NCBI GenBank assembly: GCA_910575405.1 | Contig: CAJTER010000008.1 | Span: 1 to 64,000 of the forward strand | DNA: 64,000 nucleotides | Direction of reading: 5' to 3' | From: Clostridia bacterium | Lineage (GTDB): Bacteria; Bacillota; Clostridia; Peptostreptococcales; Anaerovoracaceae | In this document: positions 55,000 through 63,070 of the stretch, piece after piece | Numbering within the stretch: position 1 is the stretch's first letter | Layout of the letters: every line of letters begins with the position of its first letter | Position numbers and translations under genes: made by a program | The notes under the pieces: generated by a model | The model's database searches: none | What the model saw: the letters and a program-made list of their open reading frames with translations, nothing else | What the model was told of the DNA's origin: nothing

Positions 55000-55437
55000 T
55001 TAAATGCTGGCCTTTCTCAAAGCCACTTTATCCACTTTGTTTTCTTTCAGCCAGGTCATACCGCTCATAGCGCCTCCCAGATCCCTTTCCAGCATCACAA
55101 AATTCCGATCGATTTTCTTCTCGTGTTTTTCAATCTGCTCCCGAAGCTCACTTGTAATGGCATACAGGTTTTTCACCTCAGCACTCTGTGAATCCTGATC
55201 CGTTCGCAGGTCTTTTACTTGAACCTTCAGCCAATCCACGTCAGCCCGCAGCTCTTTCACTTCCACCTTCAGCCAATCCACGTCAGCCCGCAGCTCTTTC
55301 ACTTCGGTCTGCAGAACCCGGATCTCGGAGCGCATATCTTTCATCTCCGATTCTACGTTTGTTACCCGCTGTTTGACTTCTTTTACTTCATCGCGAATCT
55401 CATAAAGTACTCCCATTAATTTTTCTTCGTTTAACAT
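55000..55437 (-). CDS. Coiled-coil protein with heptad repeats
   Basis: 145 residues, almost entirely coiled coil. Two tandem copies of VKELRADVDWLKVE (14 residues, two heptads) are encoded by a near-identical 42-bp DNA repeat. No signal peptide. Similar small proteins occur widely in Firmicutes with no set role. It follows the moeA genes. Confidence 0.75.
   Translation of the reverse strand: MLNEEKLMGVLYEIRDEVKEVKQRVTNVESEMKDMRSEIRVLQTEVKELRADVDWLKVEVKELRADVDWLKVQVKDLRTDQDSQSAEVKNLYAITSELREQIEKHEKKIDRNFVMLERDLGGAMSGMTWLKENKVDKVALRKASI
55224..55307 (-). repeat. 42-bp tandem repeat, two copies
   Basis: Copies at 55224-55265 and 55266-55307 differ only in the last two bases (40 of 42 identical), so the duplication is recent and preserves frame and heptads. 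Confidence 0.92.
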
Positions 55438-55533
55438 GTTTTATTCTCCTTTCCCATTTAAAGTGTACCCATTATACCACTAAGAGGAGCACTTGGCAAG
55501 ATATCTATTTACATTTTATTGCTTTTTTTACAT

Positions 55534-57438
55534 TTAAATCCTCTCATTTTCTCCCGCACGCTCGAAGGTATATCCCCCAAGCTGATTCAGTCTCTGATGG
55601 AATTCCTCACTTTTGAGAATTTCAATAAAGGCTTTGATGTGAGGAAGCTCCAGATATTCCTGGGGCACCGCGAAATCGTATTCCTCCGGACCTACAGGAA
55701 TAAAGTCCAGATCCATGGCCTTTGCTGCGGATAAAATGCCCATCCCCGCGTCGGCTCCGTCATCGCTTACCGCAGCGGCCACAGCCATATGAGTTGCCGC
55801 TTCTCTCTGGTATCCGTTAATTTCCGTAGGATCGATGCCCAGCTGCTTTAATTGATAGTCCAAAAGAATGCGCGTTCCCGCGCCTCTCTGCCTGTTGACA
55901 TAGCGGCATCCTGTCAGATCCTGAATACCTTTAATATTGAGCGGATTTCCCTTTTTCACCAGAATTCCCTGGGTTCTCCCCACGCCTTTAATAAGCGCCA
56001 TTTTTTCCGTACCAAAGAGCCTCTTTATATAGGAAATATTATACTCGCCAGTAGCTTCATCCAGCAGATGGATGGGCGCCAGATGAGCCTCTTTCCTTTT
56101 CAATGCCATGAGGCCGCCCATGCTTCCTACATGAGTGCTGGAAATAAACATGCCCCTGCTTTTGTCCGGCATCATATCCGCCGCGACATCCAGGATGAGA
56201 TCGTGGCTTCCGATGATGACCACTGTGTTTTCTACCGCTTCCTTATCCCGATACAGCTCCACCTGAACCTGGCTGCCTGCTTCCGCGCCCTCGCTATTTT
56301 GCTCAATGACGCAAAATCCGTCTGCCCGAACCAGGGACATGGCGGCTCCTGCTCCTCTTGCCAGAGGCGCTGCTACCATTTTGTCGCCTACCTTTCCCAC
56401 CTTGACCCGGACGTATTCCTTATGCTTCAGGCTGGAAACCAGTCTCTTGGAAAGGTGAGCCTGTACCGTTTCCCTGCGTTTTGCCGGCGCTTTTGTCATC
56501 ATGGTCAAAACAGGCTCCACGAAGTTTTCAAATCCAATATAGGCAGAGACCGGATATCCTGGAAGGCCAATAACCGGTTTGCCGCGGACAATGGCCAGAA
56601 TAACCGGTTTGCCTGGCTTGATAGCTACCCCGTGAACCAGCACCTGCCCCAGCTCCCGCAGTACATGTACCGTATAGTCCTCCGTGCCGGCGCTGGAGCC
56701 CGCGTTAACAATGACCATATCGTATTCATCTACTGCCCGGTCGATGCTGTTCCGAATCTGCTCATAATCATCAATAATGGGCGGAAAACGGTGCGCCGTA
56801 CCTCCGGCTTCTGTTACCATATTCTCAAACATGCGGGAGTTGGATTCGATGATGCTCCCCTCGCCCGGCTCCTGCTCCGGCTCAATGATTTCCGTGCCTG
56901 TAGGGAAAATGGCTACTGCCGGTTTTTTTACTACTTCAATTTCCGTAATTCCCGCAGACAGGAGCACGCCCACGTCAATGGGACGTATTTTATGGTTTCC
57001 AGGCAGGATCATTTCTCCTGCTACAATATCCTCTCCAATGGGACGCACATGCTGCCAGGGTGCGGCAGAGGCGATAATCAGCACCCCATCTTCTGTTTCC
57101 ACCAGATCCTCTGCCATGATCACCGCATTATAGGGGGGATGGATGGGATCTCCCGTGTCAACAGGAATATAGTCCGCTTTTTCTTTCAGAAGTACGGGCT
57201 GCGCTTCTGAGGCAGATTCCGTCCGCTCTGCGATAACTGCGATTCCATCCATGGCAGAAGCATTAAAAAGCGGGGAACAATATTTTGCGTAAGCCGCATG
57301 TCTCGTTACCCGGTTTAATGCTTCTGATACAGGAATCGTTTCATACTGGATATGCAGCACCTGCTGCAATGCTGCCCGGTATAAAGCATCCGCTTCGTCC
57401 ACTGGTTTTGTATCTAAATAAAGGTTTCTCTTTGCCAT
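55534..57438 (-). CDS. moeA: MoeA fused to a PBP-like domain
   Basis: 634 residues. Residues 1-400 are MoeA (molybdopterin molybdotransferase): SAMDGIA, PTGTEI, VNAGSSAGTEDY and GLPGYPVSAY. Residues about 420-630 are a periplasmic-binding-like domain (HVGSMGGLMALKR, NRQRGAGTRILLDYQL) of the kind also found with LysR-type molybdate regulators. It inserts molybdenum or tungsten into molybdopterin, and the extra domain may sense or deliver metal. Follows the second moeA. Confidence 0.93.
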   Translation of the reverse strand: MAKRNLYLDTKPVDEADALYRAALQQVLHIQYETIPVSEALNRVTRHAAYAKYCSPLFNASAMDGIAVIAERTESASEAQPVLLKEKADYIPVDTGDPIHPPYNAVIMAEDLVETEDGVLIIASAAPWQHVRPIGEDIVAGEMILPGNHKIRPIDVGVLLSAGITEIEVVKKPAVAIFPTGTEIIEPEQEPGEGSIIESNSRMFENMVTEAGGTAHRFPPIIDDYEQIRNSIDRAVDEYDMVIVNAGSSAGTEDYTVHVLRELGQVLVHGVAIKPGKPVILAIVRGKPVIGLPGYPVSAYIGFENFVEPVLTMMTKAPAKRRETVQAHLSKRLVSSLKHKEYVRVKVGKVGDKMVAAPLARGAGAAMSLVRADGFCVIEQNSEGAEAGSQVQVELYRDKEAVENTVVIIGSHDLILDVAADMMPDKSRGMFISSTHVGSMGGLMALKRKEAHLAPIHLLDEATGEYNISYIKRLFGTEKMALIKGVGRTQGILVKKGNPLNIKGIQDLTGCRYVNRQRGAGTRILLDYQLKQLGIDPTEINGYQREAATHMAVAAAVSDDGADAGMGILSAAKAMDLDFIPVGPEEYDFAVPQEYLELPHIKAFIEILKSEEFHQRLNQLGGYTFERAGENERI

Positions 57439-57519
57439 TTCGTTTCCTCTCTATTTTTCTTTTGTTTTTCAGCGCGTTTCGCCCTGTACCTTCTCTGCGC
57501 TTTCATTGTACAGCTGCTC

Positions 57520-58749
57520 TTACAGCAAGACCACCCGCACTGTTTCGCCCTGCTTGAGGCCTTCTTTTCCTGACTCAATCATCGTATATCCGCTGGATCT
57601 GGAAAGGGTTGTCATGAGGCCTGATTTGCCCAGAATCGGCTTTGCTGTATACCCCTCGGCGCTTTCCTCTAGGCTTACCAGAAGGCAAGTCGTTCTGCCT
57701 GGTGCGCTTGCCACATTGCTTTCCATCTGTGCCAGGGTTTCCTTTGGTTCTGATTGGTGGGTCATGGCCCGGTAAAGCCATATAATGAGCAGCTCAAATA
57801 CCAGCATGGCTGCGGCCGGATGGCCCGGAAGTCCTGTGAGGATGGTTTCCGATTGCTCATCGTATGCAAGAATGGTCGGTTTTCCCGGCTTCAGGGCAAT
57901 GCCGTGGGTAAAGACGCCCGGCGAGGCTATCTCATCCATGACCTGAGCCGTATGATCCTTTTCCCCCTGAGAGCTGCCGCCGGAAACCACCACCAGATCG
58001 CTTGTTTTTATACCCTTTTTCACAGCTTCCTCTAAAAGGCTCTTCTCATCTCTCAGAACCTGCGTTTCGATTGTCTTAAATCCGTATTTGCGGCTCATGG
58101 CTTCCAGCACGTAGGTGTTGATATCCCGTATCTGGCCCGGGCCCGGCTTCCTGTCAGCAGACACCAGTTCGTCGCCGGTAGAGATAATCGTAATATTCCA
58201 TGGCTTATATACAGGTACCGTGTGAATACCGGCAGAGGATAAAACGCCGATTTCCTGGGGCCGAATAAGGCTTCCCTTTTTCAGAAATAAGGACTGCTCC
58301 CGGATATCCTCTCCAATCGCTACCACATTTCTCCCTGGAGAAACCGAGTCATACACAGCAATGCTCGTTTCATCAAAGGCTTCGCTGTATTCCACCATGA
58401 CTACGGCATCCGCCCCTTCCGGGATCATTCCTCCTGTAGGCACATAGGTGCACTGTCCCGGCTGAACCATGCGGAGGGCCGGAGTTCCGATTTCGATTTT
58501 TTCTATCACTTCCAGAAACACGGGGATACTCTCTGTGACTCCCTGAGTGTCGGCTGCCCGAAGAGCATATCCGTCTACCGTGGAACGCCGGAAATGCGGA
58601 ACCGGCTCTGGCGATACCAGATCCGATGCCAAAATCCTTCCCAGCGCCTGATTCAGTTCAATAAATTCCAGTTCCATTTTCTTGCGTTCTGCAGCGCTAC
58701 GCAGCTTTTCTCTCGCCTGCTGCAGGCTGTCTACTGTTAATAGTCTCAC
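57520..58749 (-). CDS. moeA: Molybdopterin molybdotransferase MoeA
   Basis: 409 residues from a GTG at 58749, which has AGGAAAGG a few bases upstream; a longer ATG reading at 58794 lacks a good site. Motifs STVDGYA, STGDELV, VSGGSSQGEKDH and GLPGHPAAAM. Two MoeA genes in tandem are common where both Mo and W enzymes exist, which fits but does not prove that. Confidence 0.92.
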   Translation of the reverse strand: MRLLTVDSLQQAREKLRSAAERKKMELEFIELNQALGRILASDLVSPEPVPHFRRSTVDGYALRAADTQGVTESIPVFLEVIEKIEIGTPALRMVQPGQCTYVPTGGMIPEGADAVVMVEYSEAFDETSIAVYDSVSPGRNVVAIGEDIREQSLFLKKGSLIRPQEIGVLSSAGIHTVPVYKPWNITIISTGDELVSADRKPGPGQIRDINTYVLEAMSRKYGFKTIETQVLRDEKSLLEEAVKKGIKTSDLVVVSGGSSQGEKDHTAQVMDEIASPGVFTHGIALKPGKPTILAYDEQSETILTGLPGHPAAAMLVFELLIIWLYRAMTHQSEPKETLAQMESNVASAPGRTTCLLVSLEESAEGYTAKPILGKSGLMTTLSRSSGYTMIESGKEGLKQGETVRVVLL

Positions 58750-58911
58750 TCTTTTTCCTTTCCTATTCCAACCCATGTAATTACTGCTTACCATAGCTTT
58801 TTATTTTGCTTTCCTGTATAATAGATATACATTTATTGTGCCAGAGTTCCCGTCCATATACAATCCCGGATGTGAATTTTTTAGATTTTTTAAGAGAAAG
58901 GATCGTGCTTT

Positions 58912-59202
58912 ATGGAAAATCAGCCCTGTGTTTACATACTGCGGTGCTGTGACGGCACCCTATATACCGGCTGGACCAATCAGATCAGGCAGCGGCTTGC
59001 TGCCCATAACAGCGGCTCCGGCGCCAAGTACACCCGCAGCCGCCGGCCCGTAACTCTCGTTTATCTGGAATTTCTTTCAGACAAGTCCGCTGCCCTGAAG
59101 CGGGAAGCTGCCATCAAAAAAATGAAACGGGCGCAAAAAGAGGATCTGATCCGCACTTACCAGCCAAAGGACTCCAGCCTGACCATACACCATCTGCCAT
59201 AG
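58912..59202 (+). CDS. GIY-YIG domain protein, UPF0213 type
   Basis: 96 residues. The GIY-YIG core appears as VYILRCCDGTLYTGWT, with the catalytic Arg in IRQRLAAHNSG and KYTRSRRPV. Small stand-alone nuclease-fold proteins, role unclear. GAAAGGA precedes the ATG; it is divergent from moeA. Confidence 0.9.
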   Translation: MENQPCVYILRCCDGTLYTGWTNQIRQRLAAHNSGSGAKYTRSRRPVTLVYLEFLSDKSAALKREAAIKKMKRAQKEDLIRTYQPKDSSLTIHHLP

Positions 59203-59238
59203 GCAGCCTGCTCTTTCAAATGGTGCAAAACGCTCGGA

Positions 59239-59314
59239 AGCCGGATCCTGCAAAGTCCTGCTGCCAGGATGCCTCTTTGGAGACACCCTTGCACAAGCCT
59301 TGCAAAATCCGGCT
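59239..59314. other. Imperfect long inverted repeat between convergent genes
   Basis: AGCCGGATCCTGCAAAG (59239-59255) pairs with GCCTTGCAAAATCCGGCT (59297-59314) with few mismatches, around a 41-nt interior containing CCTG/CAGG pairs. It lies between the GIY-YIG and amidase stops and may serve as a bidirectional terminator without T tracts. Confidence 0.5.
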
Positions 59315-59355
59315 GTTCAAGTTCTTCCATGCTCTTTTTTCCAAATCCCAATTGA

Positions 59356-60012
59356 TTATAGGGCTTTTTTCACATCCTCCCGGAATTGCTCCCAAGCCTC
59401 CGGGTTTTCCACATAATATTTAGGACAAAGCTTTCCCGTAATATCATAATGCCGGATCAAATCGTCTTCATCCAGCCGCAGCTGCCCGCAAAGCCACGCA
59501 GTCAGCTGAACCAGCGCCCCGTAGGTTTCGCCGTTAAACTGCCCGCTGCTGTCGGGATGGCAGACCTCAATTGAGATCGTGTCTCTGTTGCGCTCATTGG
59601 AAGCTGAGGATTCTTCATCCAGAGGAACACACTGAATGACCTCTCCCTGCAGTCCCACGACAAAATGGGAGCTTACGTTTGACTGACTGGAGTTAAAGTA
59701 ATCCCGGTTAGCCTTTGCCGAGCTTCCCGGATTCGCCACATAGTGGATGACAATGTCATGAACCTTTGTCATTTCCCGCCCGGTCCTGGAATGGCCATCC
59801 AGCTCAATAAAATTCTGCTGAATAAAAGACGGTGACTCGACTTCTGATATATTTACTGAGGCAAAACAGGAGCGAAGCATCAGCAGAGCCAGCAGCAGGA
59901 TTACCACCAGCATTGCCGCAAGCAGCCGTTTTCTCTGTTTGTCCTGTCTTCTTCTGGTCCGAACAGTCCGGACGTTTGTAGGTTTTGATTTATAAGTTTT
60001 CTTCGTAGCCAT
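59356..60012 (-). CDS. N-acetylmuramoyl-L-alanine amidase, membrane-anchored
   Basis: 218 residues: a basic N-terminus, one membrane helix at about 31-50 and an external Amidase_2 domain. Zinc ligands are the His of VIHYVANPG and the His and Cys of RHYDITGKLCPKYY; ISIEVCHPD lies between. It cleaves the amide between muramic acid and the peptide in peptidoglycan. The promoter almost touches the start codon. Confidence 0.9.
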   Translation of the reverse strand: MATKKTYKSKPTNVRTVRTRRRQDKQRKRLLAAMLVVILLLALLMLRSCFASVNISEVESPSFIQQNFIELDGHSRTGREMTKVHDIVIHYVANPGSSAKANRDYFNSSQSNVSSHFVVGLQGEVIQCVPLDEESSASNERNRDTISIEVCHPDSSGQFNGETYGALVQLTAWLCGQLRLDEDDLIRHYDITGKLCPKYYVENPEAWEQFREDVKKAL

Positions 60013-60018
60013 GCCTTT

Positions 60019-60047
60019 ATTCTACGACTTGCGACATGGTTTGACAA
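60019..60047 (-). promoter_or_regulatory. Amidase promoter, possibly leaderless
   Basis: On the minus strand TTGTCA (60042-60047), 17-bp spacer, TAGAAT (60019-60024). Only six bases separate the -10 from the ATG at 60012, so the transcript would start at or near the A of ATG. No strong ribosome site is present. Confidence 0.5.
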
Positions 60048-60154
60048 GCATCTGCCGGGAATGTTAATCCGATTTTAAGAAATCCACCGCGAAATGTGCT
60101 GCAGCCTTGGGAATTTTTACTGCTTCCTGTCTCAGTTGTCAGGTGGTCAATATG

Positions 60155-61240
60155 CTACTTTATCACCTTTTCCACATATGGGCTGGTAGCTGTTTTCAGC
60201 ATTCCGCCGTATCCTACCTTAAAACTTACAACATCCCCCACTTTATAGGCTTTCGTGCATTTGGAAACATCCAGAATCATGTGATCCGAGCTTGCGCCTA
60301 GGATATCCATCTGTTCATCCAGCGGCTCCATGCTCCCGGGATCCGTGTCCTGCTGACCGATGGCAATAATAGCTCTTTTGATAATGCCCCGATCCTCATA
60401 ATACGGCTTCTGGCCAAAGGCGTCTACCCCCACTTCTCCGATTGGCAGGGACGGCTTTTCCTTCAGTTCCACAATCTGTGCCTCCAGGATCAGCGCGTCG
60501 TCTGTTGTTCCGGGAAGTTTGCTGCCGTAAGCTGTATCATTTCCCAGAAGAAAGGCTTCTCCCAGACGCAGGTTGTTGATTTTTTCCGGAAGCTCTCCTT
60601 TTCCGATGAGGTAGATGGAGCTGGAATTTCCGCCTGAAACCATCTGCAGGGTGATGCCCAGCTTCTGTTCAATGTTTTCCGCCCACTGCGCCAGCTGGGA
60701 CAGGTTGTCGTTTTTGGGGATAATGGCTCCATAACAAGTCAGATTGACAGCAATTCCATAGAGTTCCAGGTTGTCCAGACCGTGAATCAGCTCTGCTGTA
60801 TTGTAAATATCTTCTTCGTTTTTGAAGAAAATCCCCTCTCTCAGATCCCCCAGATCGATCATGAGAACCACTTTGTGGGTTCTTCCCTGTTTTGTTGCCT
60901 CCTGGCTGAGAAGTTTTATGGTTTCCGGCTCCGAGTTAAAGCTGATATCCGCATACTGGATAACTTCCTGGATTTCACATTCCATAGGAAGTCTCAGAAG
61001 CAAGGTCTGCTTGCCTGCAGATCTTGCTTTTCCCGCGTAAGTGCGGATATTTTTGATTCTGGAATCCGCCAGAAAATCTACTGCAGGATGTCCGATGACC
61101 ATATCGGTCATTGCAGGTTCTGCGCACAGGCCTTTTGTTACAATCATCAGGGAGCATCCGCCCTGTTCTTTTGTGATCTTGGCAACGCCGTCCAGATTGC
61201 TCCTCAGTTTTTCAATGTCAATATTCAGTCTTGGGTACAT
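60155..61240 (-). CDS. orr: Ornithine/alanine racemase-type PLP enzyme
   Basis: 361 residues from the ATG at 61240 (AGGAG 8 nt upstream). Fold III PLP racemase with the Schiff-base Lys 36 in MIVTKG and SGGNSSS for phosphate binding. In Clostridium sticklandii an ornithine racemase follows oraS-oraE and the MutL-like gene; the same order here supports conversion of L- to D-ornithine. A general alanine/amino acid racemase is the alternative. The 142-nt gap before the amidase holds nothing clear besides the amidase promoter. Confidence 0.82.
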   Translation of the reverse strand: MYPRLNIDIEKLRSNLDGVAKITKEQGGCSLMIVTKGLCAEPAMTDMVIGHPAVDFLADSRIKNIRTYAGKARSAGKQTLLLRLPMECEIQEVIQYADISFNSEPETIKLLSQEATKQGRTHKVVLMIDLGDLREGIFFKNEEDIYNTAELIHGLDNLELYGIAVNLTCYGAIIPKNDNLSQLAQWAENIEQKLGITLQMVSGGNSSSIYLIGKGELPEKINNLRLGEAFLLGNDTAYGSKLPGTTDDALILEAQIVELKEKPSLPIGEVGVDAFGQKPYYEDRGIIKRAIIAIGQQDTDPGSMEPLDEQMDILGASSDHMILDVSKCTKAYKVGDVVSFKVGYGGMLKTATSPYVEKVIK

Positions 61241-61253
61241 GATTTTTTCTCCT

Positions 61254-62906
61254 CTACTCGGTTCTGTTTGGGCAGTTTCTTCTGGTACAGTGTTTGCAGT
61301 CGTGGGTGCAGTCGCCCATGTACTGCCCCTGGGCCTCGCCTGCCTTGCTCTTTGCCGGGCCGTTTGCTCCGCCAATTGGTTCCTGACTTTTGTAGGCGCT
61401 CATATCGTAGCCCATGGCCTCGCATTCTTCAATGTGTTTCTGGTACTCCTCTTCTTTGCGCCGGGCCTCCTCTAGCTCCCGGTCAACGTCCGCTATATAA
61501 CTTGCCTGAAAGCTGGGGTGCTTTTTTTCTGCGAAGGTAATGTCCAGACTTTTTTCCAGCAGGCGGATGGCGGCGTTTCTGTGTTTTTTGGACAAAACTC
61601 CCAGGGAAGCCATAATGTAATCGTTGTCCACCAGAATTTCCGCGTGCTCCGTGGGGAAGAGCATCATGCCAGTCTGGTTGTGCTCCGCAATTCCCTTCAT
61701 AATTTCCACTCTATGGGGCAGCCTGGTCAGTGCTCCGCCGGTTCCCACGATGTATTTTACCGTGGTCAGATCCTTGCCTTCTGCTACGGTGCTCCTGCCC
61801 GATGGTCCGTAGATATAGCGGATAATTCCAGCGTGGCGTTCTACGGCTTTGAGAACCGCTTCCTTTGTCAGCCGCTCCACCAGCTTAAATTCTGCCTCAG
61901 TCTTGGGAATCGCTTTGTAGGAAGCCAGTGTTTCCTCCAGGTCGATGCCCATTTTTTCGCAGTCCTTTTCCATCTGCTCGCGTCCAATGGATTCGATGAC
62001 CTTCATGCGGTTTACATAAACGCCCAGGTCTCCTTCCACGGTTCTCTTTGCCTTTGGTTCCGGGGAAATCATAATTCTGGCGATTTTGTCCGATTCCGTT
62101 GCTACGGAGTGGAGATCCGTGGTGGCTCCACCTACATCAAGGACGATGAGATCTCCTAGGCAGTCGTATAGGAGCTTCGTGCATTCCATGACAGCGCCGG
62201 GAGTGGGAATGATAGGTCCGTTTACCATGTCCCTTACATGCTCCATGCCGGGAGCACCGGTGATGTGCTCCTCAAAGGCGTCCTGGATAACCTTTCTGCA
62301 GGGCTCTACGTTGAGATCATCGATCTTGGGGTATACGTTTTCCACGTTGTAGAGCTTCTGGCCGCTTTCCTCGTCAAAGATCAGCTTCATTTCCTCCTGA
62401 TTTTCGCAGTTTCCCGCATAGATTACCGGAACCTTCAGGCCCATGCCACGGATCATTTCCGCATTGTCGATGGCCGTGTCCCGTTCGCCGTAGTCCACGC
62501 CGCCGGCTATGAGTATCAGGTTTGGCTTGATTTCCTTGATTTTGGCGATATCCGTTCTGCGCAGCTTTCCGGCTGTCACATAGTGGATGATGCCTCCTGC
62601 TCCCAGGGCTGCTTCCTTTGCCGCCTTTGCCGTCATGTCGTAGACCAGCCCGTGAACGGTCATTTTCAGGCCTCCCGCGGCAGAGGATGTTGCCAGCATT
62701 TCATCGTATTCCAGGGAGTCGATTCCTTTCTTTTGGCAAAGATCGTCGATTGCTCCCTGCAGGCCAATGCGCACGTCCCCCTCCAGCACAGAAGTCGGGG
62801 CCTGGCCCTGTGCCCAGAAAACCGGGTTTTCCGTATCTATATCTTTAAATGCATTTACAACGGTGGTTGTGGAGCCGATTTCGGCTACTAATACATCGAT
62901 CTTCAT
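61254..62906 (-). CDS. MutL/GlmL-like aminomutase reactivase with Cys tail
   Basis: 550 residues of the MutL family (ASKHA ATPase fold), which reactivates B12-dependent mutases: AEIGSTTTV phosphate loop, ATSSAAGGLKMTV, LILIAGGVDYGERDTA and VLDVGGATTDLHS. The C-terminus adds four Cys (533, 537, 540, 545) in CTHDCKHC and CPNR. AAGGAG precedes the ATG. It follows oraE, as in known ornithine aminomutase operons. Confidence 0.88.
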   Translation of the reverse strand: MKIDVLVAEIGSTTTVVNAFKDIDTENPVFWAQGQAPTSVLEGDVRIGLQGAIDDLCQKKGIDSLEYDEMLATSSAAGGLKMTVHGLVYDMTAKAAKEAALGAGGIIHYVTAGKLRRTDIAKIKEIKPNLILIAGGVDYGERDTAIDNAEMIRGMGLKVPVIYAGNCENQEEMKLIFDEESGQKLYNVENVYPKIDDLNVEPCRKVIQDAFEEHITGAPGMEHVRDMVNGPIIPTPGAVMECTKLLYDCLGDLIVLDVGGATTDLHSVATESDKIARIMISPEPKAKRTVEGDLGVYVNRMKVIESIGREQMEKDCEKMGIDLEETLASYKAIPKTEAEFKLVERLTKEAVLKAVERHAGIIRYIYGPSGRSTVAEGKDLTTVKYIVGTGGALTRLPHRVEIMKGIAEHNQTGMMLFPTEHAEILVDNDYIMASLGVLSKKHRNAAIRLLEKSLDITFAEKKHPSFQASYIADVDRELEEARRKEEEYQKHIEECEAMGYDMSAYKSQEPIGGANGPAKSKAGEAQGQYMGDCTHDCKHCTRRNCPNRTE

Positions 62907-62968
62907 ATTTATCTCCTTTTATTTGAATGCGTTTCTGCCCGGTATTTTTCTGCAGGCACCATATGATC

Positions 62969-63000
62969 CGGCAGGGCAGGTATCCCTACCTGCCCTGCCG
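62969..63000 (-). other. Perfect 14-bp intercistronic hairpin after oraE
   Basis: CGGCAGGGCAGGTA (62969-62982) and TACCTGCCCTGCCG (62987-63000) pair fully around a 4-nt loop in the 164-nt gap between oraE and the MutL-like gene. There is no T tract, so it more likely stabilises mRNA ends or partly attenuates. Confidence 0.8.
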
Positions 63001-63070
63001 TCTTGCATTGTTTCTATATTTATGGAGTGTATCTTGCTGTTTGTGTTTTTCCCGCAGTCTGCAGCTTTGG

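Noticed and set aside
55224-55307. CRISPR or minisatellite outside genes
   Set aside because: Two tandem in-frame coiled-coil units with no spacers.
61254-61310. CTHDCKHC as a radical SAM motif
   Set aside because: The spacing matches, but it is at the extreme C-terminus with no barrel; the protein is clearly MutL/GlmL-like.
61240-61375. N-terminal extension of the racemase (45 residues)
   Set aside because: It is antisense-free but lies over the MutL-like coding 3' end in another frame and is low complexity; the ATG at 61240 has AGGAG and matches the family start.
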